Source of the DNA: Streptomyces sp. YIM 121038
GTDB taxonomy: Bacteria > Actinomycetota > Actinomycetes > Streptomycetales > Streptomycetaceae
Assembly (NCBI RefSeq): GCF_006088715.1
Contig: NZ_CP030771.1
Location: forward strand, 3,100,001-3,164,000
DNA: 64,000 bases
Reading direction: 5' to 3'
Shown here: positions 42,641 to 51,681 of the stretch, piece after piece
Numbering within the stretch: the first letter of the stretch is position 1
Layout: every line of letters begins with the position of its first letter
Position numbers and translations under genes: made by a program
Notes under the pieces: generated by a model
The model's database searches: none
Told to the model about the DNA's origin: nothing
The model's input: the letters and a program-made list of their open reading frames with translations, nothing else

Positions 42641-43520
42641 GGGAGGGAGCGCCCCGAAGGGGCGCGGGGAACGGCGCGACCGGCCACACACAGCCCGCAG
42701 AGGGGACGACCAGGTACGCCCCATCAGGCTGGGCCCCCGCTCCGTGGCCGCCCTGGCCCTGGTGAGCGCCATCGGCGTGGTCGCCTTCGGCTGGCCCCTG
42801 CTCGCCGGGCCGGACTCGGGCCTCGGCGCACACGCACAAGACGCACCCTGGCTGTTCGCCGCCCTGCTCCCCCTGCTGGTAGGCGTGGTCGTGGCGACGA
42901 TCTCGGACGTCGGCCTGGACGCGAAGGCCATCGCGATGCTGGGGGTGCTCGCCGCGGCCGGGGCCGCGCTGCGGCCGCTCGGCGCCGGTACGGCCGGGAT
43001 CGAGCCGATGTTCTTCCTGATGGTGCTGAGCGGGCGGGTGCTCGGGCCGGGCTTCGGCTTCGTCCTCGGCGCCGTGTCGATGTTCGCCTCCGCGCTGCTC
43101 ACCGGCGGCGTGGGCCCCTGGATGCCGTTCCAGATGCTGTCCATGGGGTGGGTGTGCATGGGCGCGGGGCTCCTGCCGGGCGCCCACACCCTGCGGGGCC
43201 GCCGTGAGCTGTGGCTGCTCGGCGCGTACGGGGCGGTGGCGTCCGTCCTGTACGGGACCGTGATGAACCTCCAGGGCTGGCCGTACATCTCCGGCCTCGC
43301 CACCGGCGTCTCCTTCGTGCCCGGCGACGCGGTCGGCGACAACCTGGCCCGCTTCCTCGCGTACTGCCTGGCCACGTCGCTCGGCTGGGACCTGCCGCGG
43401 GCGGTGCTCACCGTCGTGCTGAGCCTCGCGCTCGGCCCGGCCGTCCTGAAGGCGCTGCGCCGGGCCACGCGGCGGGCCGCGTTCGAGGCGCCGGTCACAT
43501 TCGAGGCCCCGAAGCCGTGA
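42633..43520 (+). CDS. ECF transporter substrate-specific (S) component
   Basis: 295 residues from GTG 42633, eight bases inside the ATPase gene. The first 35 residues (GSAPKGRGERRDRPHTARRG) are translated from a dispersed repeat and look non-native; no better downstream start was found before the first membrane helix. Six membrane helices follow, with GGVGPWMPFQMLSMGWVCMG and MNLQGWPYISG in the binding-site region of S components. The ligand is most simply a corrinoid, given the leader, but this is inference. Confidence 0.8.
   Translation: MGEGGSAPKGRGERRDRPHTARRGDDQVRPIRLGPRSVAALALVSAIGVVAFGWPLLAGPDSGLGAHAQDAPWLFAALLPLLVGVVVATISDVGLDAKAIAMLGVLAAAGAALRPLGAGTAGIEPMFFLMVLSGRVLGPGFGFVLGAVSMFASALLTGGVGPWMPFQMLSMGWVCMGAGLLPGAHTLRGRRELWLLGAYGAVASVLYGTVMNLQGWPYISGLATGVSFVPGDAVGDNLARFLAYCLATSLGWDLPRAVLTVVLSLALGPAVLKALRRATRRAAFEAPVTFEAPKP
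42650..42686 (+). repeat. Dispersed GAAGGGGCGCGGGGAACTGCG repeat, copy in a start region
   Basis: GAAGGGGCGCGGGGAACGGC followed by GCGACCGGCCACA is a variant of the repeats at 55355 and 58567. It overlaps the first codons of the ECF S gene. Confidence 0.75.
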
Positions 43521-43905
43521 GCGGCGTTGCGCGTTCTGTGAGGAAACAGGGGGGTGGGCGGTGAGCCGCCCCACAGGACTTTGGTCCTCTACTACGGGAC
43601 CCCGTAGCCGCGCCCTACTGTCAAGTACACGCCAATTTACGCTCTGACCTGCGGATTGAGAGCCAGATCACAGCCGGGCCCTTCGTCCGAGGTGCGAGTG
43701 CCACTAGTAAGAGGGGTCATTGCGGCGGCGTAACAGCCCTGCTTCTCTGGATGAGTCGCACGGCGCCGACCGGCCGTCCACGAGCCCCCCGGGCACTTCC
43801 GGGAAACAGCTCAAGGCCTCGGCGCCGACGCATTTGCCCCCGCTCCTCACGAGCCGGAGCGGCAAGCGCCCCGCGACCGTCCTGTACCCGACCGGAAGGT
43901 CCTCT
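43521..43905 (+). promoter_or_regulatory. Long 5' leader of the transglycosylase-like gene
   Basis: 385 bp with no gene. Near the upstream end, AGGACTTTGGTCCT (43575-43588) is followed by a perfect palindrome with 7-base arms, CTACGGG-AC-CCCGTAG (43592-43607). Further down, GGAAACAGCTCAAGGCCTCG (43801-43820) loosely resembles the CAGCTAACCTCG end of ydaO-type c-di-AMP riboswitches that often precede Streptomyces cell-wall hydrolases. That resemblance is weak. Confidence 0.4.
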
Positions 43906-44313
43906 GTGTCCGTCACGCTCCTCCGCCGCATCACGCCCAAGAAGGCCCTCGTCGGCGGTGCCCTCGCCGCCGCCGCCACTGGCATGGTCTTCGCCGCGGC
44001 CCCCGCTCAGGCCGCCCCGGCGTCCGACTCGGCCAAGGCCGTGGCGCAGCGAGTGATCGGCGACGCCGGCCAGTTCCAGTGCTTCGACAAGATCGTCTCC
44101 CACGAGAGCGGCTGGAACGTCACCGCCACGAACTCCTCGTCCGGCGCGTACGGCCTGGTCCAGGCCCTGCCCGGCTCGAAGATGGCCTCGGCGGGCGCCG
44201 ACTGGAAGACCAACGCCGAGACCCAGATCAAGTGGGGCCACTCCTACATGAACGAGCGCTACGGCAGCCCGTGCGCGGCGTGGAACCACTGGCAGGCCAA
44301 CGGCTGGTACTGA
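43906..44313 (+). CDS. Small secreted transglycosylase-like (aggregation-promoting factor type) protein
   Basis: 135 residues from GTG 43906, with GGAAGG upstream; the open frame to 43720 is leader. The signal peptide ends APAQA|APASD. The mature domain has the lysozyme-fold features of the APF C-terminal-like group: FDKIVSHESGWNVTATN with the catalytic Glu, SSGAYGLVQALPGSKM, TQIKWGHSYMNERYGSPCAAW. It would cleave or remodel peptidoglycan outside the cell. A strong terminator follows. Confidence 0.88.
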   Translation: MSVTLLRRITPKKALVGGALAAAATGMVFAAAPAQAAPASDSAKAVAQRVIGDAGQFQCFDKIVSHESGWNVTATNSSSGAYGLVQALPGSKMASAGADWKTNAETQIKWGHSYMNERYGSPCAAWNHWQANGWY

Positions 44314-44340
44314 GCCTGGCCCCTGGGCCTTGGACAGTGA

Positions 44341-44374
44341 GGGCGGTCACCCCCGGCGGGGTGGCCGCCCTTTT
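44341..44374 (+). terminator. Rho-independent terminator
   Basis: Arms 44341-44353 (GGGCGGTCACCCC) and 44358-44370 (GGGGTGGCCGCCC) with a four-base loop and TTTT at 44371-44374, 27 bp after the transglycosylase stop codon. Confidence 0.9.
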
Positions 44375-44385
44375 CGCGCTGCGCG

Positions 44386-44531
44386 CTCGTCCTCAAACGC
44401 CGGACGGGCTGGATGGTGCCGGTGCGGGCCGGATCTTGTCTGCGGGCCCCGCCCACAGACCCGCGGGCGGGGCCCGCAGACAAGATCCGGCCGCCGGAGA
44501 CCTCTCAGCCCGTCCGGCGTTTGAGGACGAG
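44386..44531. repeat. Long two-tier inverted repeat between convergent genes
   Basis: Outer perfect 25-bp arms at 44386-44410 and 44507-44531 (the CGTCCTCAAACGCCGGACGG element) enclose inner perfect 28-bp arms at 44427-44454 and 44465-44492 with a 10-base loop. It could form a cruciform or a bidirectional terminator between the transglycosylase and fadA5 genes. The outer arm is the same dispersed element as at 17245 and 53205. Confidence 0.9.
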
Positions 44532-44581
44532 GCGCGGAGCGCCGATACGGGGGGTCCAGGGGGGCGGAGCCCCCCTGGCGG

Positions 44582-45838
<1,257 letters not shown>

Positions 45839-45937
45839 TCAGCAGTCTGCTGAGCCCCACCCCTCTCCCGCAAGGGTCGTGCACACACCCGGGCCCGCCG
45901 CGCGCGCAACGAACCGCCCCGCGAGCCTTGCGACTTG

Positions 45938-45951
45938 TAGAACCGGTTATT
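45938..45951. promoter_or_regulatory. KstR-like operator for cyp125, one mismatch
   Basis: TAGAACCGGTTATT; only the last fixed A is missing. It is built on the perfect core AACCGGTT, 93 bp before the cyp125 ATG. Confidence 0.65.
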
Positions 45952-45968
45952 ACCTTTCGAGCCATCTC

Positions 45969-45983
45969 CTGATGGATCGTCAG
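45969..45983. promoter_or_regulatory. CTGAYG-N3-CRTCAG palindrome, copy 6
   Basis: CTGATGGATCGTCAG, a full match to CTGAYG-N3-CRTCAG, 61 bp before the cyp125 start and 17 bp after the KstR-like site. Confidence 0.6.
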
Positions 45984-46044
45984 ACCACGGGCGGCCGCAC
46001 ACCGGCCGCCCGACCACCCCGGTGCCGAACGCCTGGAGCCCCCG

Positions 46045-47289
46045 ATGCCCTGTCCCGCGCTGCCCGACGGGTTCGACTTCACCGACCCGGACGTCCTCCA
46101 AGACCGCGTGCCCTTCCCGGAGTTCGCGCGCCTTCGGCAGGTGGAGCCGGTGCGCTGGGTGGCGCAGCGGCGCGGGATCTCCGGCTACGACGACACGGGC
46201 TACTGGGCCGTGACCCGGCACGCCGACGTCAAGCACGTCTCCACCCACCCCGAGCTGTTCTCCTCGAACCTCAACACCGCGATCATCCGCTTCAACGAGA
46301 CGATCAGCCGCGACCAGATCGAGGTCCAGAAGCTGATCATGCTCAACATGGACCCGCCCGAGCACACCCGGGTCCGCCAGATCGTCCAGCGCGGCTTCAC
46401 GCCCCGCGCCGTCCGCTCCCTGGAGGACGCCCTGCGGGCGCGCGCGCACGGGATCGTCCGCGCCGCCCTGGAGACCGCGGGGACCGACGGCGACTTCGAC
46501 TTCGTCACCCAGGTCGCCTGCGAGCTGCCCCTGCAAGCCATCGCCGAGCTCATCGGCGTCCCCCAGGAGGACCGCTCCAAGATCTTCGACTGGTCCAACA
46601 AGATGGCGGGGTACGACGACCCGGAGTACGCGATCACCGAGGAGGTCGGCACCGAGGCCGCCATGGAGATCGTCTCGTACGCGATGAACCTCGCCGTCGC
46701 GCGCAAGGAGTGCCCGGCCGGGGACATCGTCAGCCAGCTGGTCGCCGCGGAGGACGAGGGGAACCTCTCCTCCGACGAGTTCGGGTTCTTCGTGATCCTG
46801 CTCGCCGTCGCGGGCAACGAGACCACGCGCAACGCCATCACCCACGGCATGCACGCCTTCCTCACCCACCCCGGCCAGTGGGACCTCTTCAAGCGGGAGC
46901 GGCCGGTGACCGCCGCCGAGGAGATCGTGCGCTGGGCCACGCCCGTGGTCTCCTTCCAGCGCACGGCCACCGAGGACACCGAGCTGGGCGGCGCCGCGAT
47001 CAAGCGGGGCGACCGCGTCGGCGTCTTCTACTCCTCCGCCAACCACGACCCCGAGGTCTTCGCGGACCCCGAGGCGTTCGACATCACCCGGGACCCGAAC
47101 CCCCACCTCGGCTTCGGCGGCGGCGGACCGCACTTCTGCCTCGGCAAGTCCCTCGCGGTCCTGGAGATCAACCTCATCTTCGACGCCGTCGCCGAGGCGA
47201 TGCCCGACCTGCGCCTGACGGGCGACCCGCGACGCCTCCGCTCGGCCTGGCTCAACGGCGTCAAGGAGCTCCGGGTCAGCACCCGCTGA
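46045..47289 (+). CDS. cyp125: CYP125-family cytochrome P450, steroid C26/27 monooxygenase
   Basis: 414 residues from ATG 46045. The I-helix oxygen groove AVAGNETTRN, the ExxR in AEEIVRW and the heme-thiolate loop GFGGGGPHFCLGKSL (Cys365) are intact. The start PDGFDFTDPD, CELPLQAIAELIGVPQEDR and the end RLRSAWLNGVKEL are characteristic of CYP125. CYP125 oxidises the terminal methyl of cholesterol or cholestenone to the acid, the first side-chain step. Electron supply by the ferredoxin at 22621 is likely. The divergent fadA5 shares the KstR-controlled promoter region. Confidence 0.92.
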   Translation: MPCPALPDGFDFTDPDVLQDRVPFPEFARLRQVEPVRWVAQRRGISGYDDTGYWAVTRHADVKHVSTHPELFSSNLNTAIIRFNETISRDQIEVQKLIMLNMDPPEHTRVRQIVQRGFTPRAVRSLEDALRARAHGIVRAALETAGTDGDFDFVTQVACELPLQAIAELIGVPQEDRSKIFDWSNKMAGYDDPEYAITEEVGTEAAMEIVSYAMNLAVARKECPAGDIVSQLVAAEDEGNLSSDEFGFFVILLAVAGNETTRNAITHGMHAFLTHPGQWDLFKRERPVTAAEEIVRWATPVVSFQRTATEDTELGGAAIKRGDRVGVFYSSANHDPEVFADPEAFDITRDPNPHLGFGGGGPHFCLGKSLAVLEINLIFDAVAEAMPDLRLTGDPRRLRSAWLNGVKELRVSTR

Positions 47290-47300
47290 CCGGGCCCCAC

Positions 47301-47342
47301 GGGAGGCAGGGGCCCATCCCCTACGCTCCGCCCCTGCCTCCC
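47301..47342 (+). terminator. Terminator hairpin after cyp125
   Basis: Perfect 13-bp arms GGGAGGCAGGGGC (47301-47313) and GCCCCTGCCTCCC (47330-47342), 11 bp past the stop codon. Confidence 0.8.
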
Positions 47343-47476
47343 CTGGCCGGATCCCGCGCCCCGCGCGAACCGCGCATCACGCGCGTACCACCCCGAACCA
47401 CCCGAGTCATTCCGCCATATGTTCACTTGATCGGCAGAACGCGCCAACGTTTTCGTCATCCGGAGCGTCTTGGGGG

Positions 47477-49156
47477 GTGAACGCCGCCCCTTCACCAGCG
47501 TCAAGTCTTCGAACGGAAACGGTGACCGTGGTCTCTGCCGACCTCTCGATCGTTCCCACCGGCAGCTCACCCACCGACCGGAAGAATCCCTTCCGAGTCG
47601 TCCGTTCCTTCTACCGGCGCCACCGCGTCCCCGTCCTCGCCACCGCCCCCACGCTCCCGCTGTACGCGATCTGGGCCGCGTTCCTCGCCACCGGCGGCGG
47701 CGACCTCGCCGCGCAGCAGGCCTGGGCCCGCTTCGCGGACGACCACGGCACGGCCGCGTACAGCCTGTTCTGGTACGGCGGCATGCACACCGCCAACTAC
47801 AGCGTGATCTCGCCGTACTTGATGGCCGCGCTCGGCGTGAAGACCGTCACCGTGCTCTCCGGGGTCGCCGGCGCCTGGCTGGTCGCCAAGCTCATCGAGC
47901 GCGCCGGGGTGGGCCGCCCGGTCGCCCCCGCCGTGCTCGCCTCGCTCGCCGTGTGGTGCAACGTCGCCTCCGGGCGCACCACGTTCGCGCTCGGCCTCGC
48001 CTTCGGGCTCGGCGCCGTCCTCGCCCTGCTCGGCACCCGGCGCCCGGCCGTCGCGGCCCTGTGCGCGGCGCTCGCCACCATGGCGTCACCGGTGGCGGGC
48101 CTGTTCCTGCTGGTGGCGGGCGCGGGCTACTTCTTCGTACGGGACTGGGGCCGGGCCCTGGCCCTGCTGCTGCCACCCGTCGCGGTCGTGGGCACCACGA
48201 CCGTGCTGTTCCCCTTCAAGGGCGAGCACCTGATGTGGGCGGACCGGATCTTCCCGCCGGTGCTCTTCAGCCTCGTCCTGATCGTCGCGGGGCCGCGCGA
48301 GTGGCGGGTGCTGCGCTGGGGCGCGGGCGTGTACGCGGCCGGGACCGTCCTGACGTACCTCATCCCCTCGCCGATCGGCACGAACGTCGAGCGGCTCGCC
48401 GAGCTGGTCGCGCCCGCGCTGCTGCTCGCCGCCCTGCTGACCCCGGCGCTCCCGGTGCTGCGCCGGGTCGCGCTGGTCGCGGCGCTCGTCGCGTCGACGG
48501 CGTGGGTGGCGCAGAAGACCGTCGACGACCTGGAGGTGTCGACGGTGGTCCCGGCGTGGGCCACCGACACGCACGGCGTGGTGAGCGCCCTGCAGCGGCT
48601 CGGCGCCGACCGGGGCCGGGTCGAGGTGGTCCCGGCCCGCAACCACCGCGAGGCCACCGCGCTCGCCCCGTACGTGAACATGGCGCGCGGCTGGAACCGC
48701 CAGCTCGACATCGAGCGCGGCCGCCTCTTCTACGACGGCTCGTTCTCCGCCACCACCTACCGGGCCTGGCTCGACAAGTGGGCGGTGGGCTTCGTGGTCC
48801 TGCCCTCCGGGCGCCCGGACGGCCCCGCCCTGGACGAGGCCGCCCTCGTCAGGAGCCGCCCCGCGTGGCTGGAGCCGGTGTGGAAGGGCAGGCACTGGCA
48901 GGTCTTCCGGGTGCGCAACGCCGTCCCGATGGTGTCGGCCCCCGCCTCCGTGGTCCGCTCCACCAGTACGGACGTGGTGGTGCGGGTGCCGGAGCGGGGG
49001 CCGGTGACGGTGCGGATCGTGTACTCGCCGTGGCTGCGGGCCGAGGGCGCGTGCCTGGCCGAGGAGGGCGACTTCACCCGGCTCACGGTGCCCGCGCCCG
49101 GCACCTACACGATCAGCTCGGGGTACGGCCGCCCGGCGCGTCCCGCGCGCTGCTGA
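47477..49156 (+). CDS. Polytopic membrane protein with an extracytoplasmic C-terminal domain
   Basis: 559 residues from GTG 47477; a start near 47524 (GTGACCGTGGTC) is also possible. About ten membrane helices occupy residues 50-345. A hydrophilic domain follows (AWATDTHGVVSALQRLGADRG, NMARGWNRQLDIERGRLFYD, WVGFVVLP-like strands). The arrangement resembles GT-C glycosyltransferases or their helper proteins, but I cannot name a family or find a clear catalytic Asp motif. Its 3' end overlaps the opposite-strand GT87-PAP2 gene by 44 bases. Confidence 0.8.
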   Translation: MNAAPSPASSLRTETVTVVSADLSIVPTGSSPTDRKNPFRVVRSFYRRHRVPVLATAPTLPLYAIWAAFLATGGGDLAAQQAWARFADDHGTAAYSLFWYGGMHTANYSVISPYLMAALGVKTVTVLSGVAGAWLVAKLIERAGVGRPVAPAVLASLAVWCNVASGRTTFALGLAFGLGAVLALLGTRRPAVAALCAALATMASPVAGLFLLVAGAGYFFVRDWGRALALLLPPVAVVGTTTVLFPFKGEHLMWADRIFPPVLFSLVLIVAGPREWRVLRWGAGVYAAGTVLTYLIPSPIGTNVERLAELVAPALLLAALLTPALPVLRRVALVAALVASTAWVAQKTVDDLEVSTVVPAWATDTHGVVSALQRLGADRGRVEVVPARNHREATALAPYVNMARGWNRQLDIERGRLFYDGSFSATTYRAWLDKWAVGFVVLPSGRPDGPALDEAALVRSRPAWLEPVWKGRHWQVFRVRNAVPMVSAPASVVRSTSTDVVVRVPERGPVTVRIVYSPWLRAEGACLAEEGDFTRLTVPAPGTYTISSGYGRPARPARC

Positions 49157-51311
49157 CGGGTTCCGATCCGCCCGGCGGCCCGTCCCCGCTCCCCGCGGGC
49201 CCGGCGGCCTCGGCCTCCTCGGGCGCTGACTCGGTCAGGCGGTCCGGCGCCGCGGCCCGTGCGGGCGGGCCCGCCGTCGCGGGCTGCGGGATCCCGGGCC
49301 CGGGTCTCGGCGAACCGAGCTTCAGGACCTCCTTCACCCGCGGCCCCTGGAGCAGATAGGTCAGGCCGAAGCCCGCGCCGACGACCGCCGCGCCGCCCAC
49401 CGCGTCGAGCACCCAGTGGTTGCCGGTGCCGACGATCGCGCACACCGTGAAGAACGGGTGCAGCAGGCCGAGGGCCTTCATCCACCACTTCGGGGCGAGG
49501 ATCGCGATGGTCAGACCGCACCACAGGGACCAGCCGAAGTGCAGCGAGGGCATCGCCGCGTACTGGTTGGTGAGCTTCGTCAGCGTGCCGTAGTCCGGCT
49601 GCGAGAAGTCCTGCGGGCCGTGGATGGTGTCGATGAAGCCGAGGTCCTCCATCAGCCGCGGCGGCGCGAGCGGGTAGCCCCAGAAGCCGACGAGCGCGAG
49701 CAGCGTGGCGAAGCCCAGCGCGGAGCGCGCCCAGCGGTACTGGGCGGGGCGCCGCAGGTACAGGATCGCGAGGACGCTCAGCGGCACCACGAAGTGGAAC
49801 GACGTGTAGTAGAAGTTGAAGAAGCTCTCCATCCACGGCGTCCGTGCCGTCAGATGGTTGAACCAGTGCTCGATGTCGATGTGCAGGAACTGCTCGATGG
49901 AGTGGATCTGCTCGCCGTGCGCCTCGGCCCGCTCGCGGCCGCCGGAGATGGTGCCGCCGGTCGCGGCCAGGCGGGTCTGCTGGTAGGCGGAGTAGCCGAC
50001 GCGGATCAGGAGCAGTTCGAGCAGCAGGTTCGGCCGGGTGAGCACGCGCCGCCAGAACGGGAACAGCGGCACCCACTTCCACCGCGCCGGTACGGGATCG
50101 GCGTACGAGGTGGGGATCGGCTTCTGGTACTCCGGCGCGGTCCGGGACAGGAACGGCACGATCAGCGCGGAGGCGAGCGCGGCGAGCAGGACCACGTTGT
50201 CGCGCAGCGGGTCCAGGACCGACATGTTCGGGAGCATCATCTTCGACGGCAGCGTCATCACCAGGACGATGGCGATGGGCCACACGTACCGGTCGGACGC
50301 GCGCTTGCCGACCCGGCCGACCACCGCGAGCAGCAGCCACAGGAGCTGGTGCTGCCAGCTCGTCGGGGACACGGCGACGGCCACGCAGCCGGTGAGCGCG
50401 ACGGCGAGCAGCAGCTGGCCGTCCTTGGCGTACCGCACGGCACGGCGCAGGCCGAGGAAGGCGACGGCGGCGCCCAGGGCCAGGAAGAGCCCGATCTCCA
50501 GCGGCCCCTGGAGGCCGAAGCGGAGCAGCGCGCCGTGCAGGGACTGGTTGGCGTTGGCGGCCGGGTTCGCGCCGAGGCCCGCGCCGGCCAGGTGGTGCAC
50601 CCAGTACGTCGTCGAGTCGTGCGGCAGGGCCGCCCAGGCGACGGCGGTCAGCCCCGCGAAGGTGAGGCCGAGGGACGCGGTGGCCTTCCTGCGGCCGGTG
50701 AACCACAGCAGCGGCGCGAAGAGCAGCACGGCGGGCTGGAGCGCGGCGGCGACGCCGACCAGGATGCCGCTGGCCCGCTCGCCCCGGGCGGCGAAGCACC
50801 CGAGCAGCACGAGCAGGACCGGGATGATGCTGGTCTGCCCCAGGTGCAGCGTGTTGCGGACCGGCAGGGACAGCATGAGCAGACAGATGGCGACGGGCGC
50901 CGCGAGCAGCGAGGCGCGCCGGGAGACGGGCTGCGGCAGGGCGCGGGCGGCGACGATCCCCAGGGCGACGACGAGCCCGAGGGTGCCGAAGGTCCAGGCC
51001 CAGCCGAGCGCCTGCTCGGCGGAGCTGGCGAAGGGCTTGAGGACGAGCCCGGCGAACGGCGTGCCGGTGAACTTGTCCGCGTCGTACAGCGAGCCCTTCA
51101 CGTGCAGCACGCCGTTCGGCCCGATCCAGGTCTCCAGATCGGTCAGCCGCTCGCCCTTGGGGGTGCGCAGGACGACGGCGGCCTGCCGGACCGCCAGGAC
51201 GGCGGCGATCAGCCAGAGGGCGACACGGATCGCCTCGATCCGCGCCTTGGGCGGGCCGGACGTCCCCGCGCCCAAGGCGCTTCCCGGTCCCCTGTGCTCA
51301 ACATTCGCCAC
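49113..51311 (-). CDS. Bifunctional GT87 (mannosyltransferase-like)/PAP2-type phosphatase membrane protein
   Basis: 732 residues if GTG 51311 is the start (GGGAGGGC upstream); ATG 51335 adds eight residues. Residues 25-400 are a polytopic GT87/DUF2029 region like polyprenyl-phosphate-mannose-dependent PimE (LETWIGPNGVLHVKGSLYDA; LHGALLRFG). Residues 420-660 form a PAP2_3 domain with AMPSLHFGWSLWCG, GTGNHWVLDAVGG and FYYTSFHFVVPL, the catalytic His/Arg regions of lipid phosphatase/transferases such as inositol-phosphoceramide synthases. The cytoplasmic tail is Pro/Ala-rich. It probably modifies a glycolipid of the envelope. Confidence 0.85.
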   Translation of the reverse strand: MANVEHRGPGSALGAGTSGPPKARIEAIRVALWLIAAVLAVRQAAVVLRTPKGERLTDLETWIGPNGVLHVKGSLYDADKFTGTPFAGLVLKPFASSAEQALGWAWTFGTLGLVVALGIVAARALPQPVSRRASLLAAPVAICLLMLSLPVRNTLHLGQTSIIPVLLVLLGCFAARGERASGILVGVAAALQPAVLLFAPLLWFTGRRKATASLGLTFAGLTAVAWAALPHDSTTYWVHHLAGAGLGANPAANANQSLHGALLRFGLQGPLEIGLFLALGAAVAFLGLRRAVRYAKDGQLLLAVALTGCVAVAVSPTSWQHQLLWLLLAVVGRVGKRASDRYVWPIAIVLVMTLPSKMMLPNMSVLDPLRDNVVLLAALASALIVPFLSRTAPEYQKPIPTSYADPVPARWKWVPLFPFWRRVLTRPNLLLELLLIRVGYSAYQQTRLAATGGTISGGRERAEAHGEQIHSIEQFLHIDIEHWFNHLTARTPWMESFFNFYYTSFHFVVPLSVLAILYLRRPAQYRWARSALGFATLLALVGFWGYPLAPPRLMEDLGFIDTIHGPQDFSQPDYGTLTKLTNQYAAMPSLHFGWSLWCGLTIAILAPKWWMKALGLLHPFFTVCAIVGTGNHWVLDAVGGAAVVGAGFGLTYLLQGPRVKEVLKLGSPRPGPGIPQPATAGPPARAAAPDRLTESAPEEAEAAGPAGSGDGPPGGSEPVSSARDAPGGRTPS

Positions 51312-51681
51312 GCCCTGTCGGCCCTCCCGCCCCATCCGTCATCCTCGATCAAAGTGCCAGGAGATCCGCGATCTCACCTGAAGAGGCTCGCACGCCCTGG
51401 GAAGAGACGCGCGCAACCCCCGCTTCACCTGGCAGCCACACCGCTTTCTACCGGCTTTCCGGCTGAGGTGGCCAACCGGGGCGGTCCCCGGGGTGCCCGC
51501 CCGGACAAGGCCCGTACCAGGCACGACGACCGCCACCCCCTCTTTCACAGAACTCTCGGCGCCCCGGGGTTCGGTTCCCGGGGCGGGACGCGACATAGAT
51601 CACAAAGCCGCCATGTCCGCACTGGCCCATCTTGATCTGTTTGAGCTGCGTACACCCACTTTTACAGCCCTATGACACGAG
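51312..51681. other. Intergenic region between the GT87-PAP2 and MHS transporter genes
   Basis: The 370 bp between divergent genes hold no gene. An A/T-richer stretch (51595-51700) probably holds the transporter promoter. No operator that I recognise. Confidence 0.4.
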
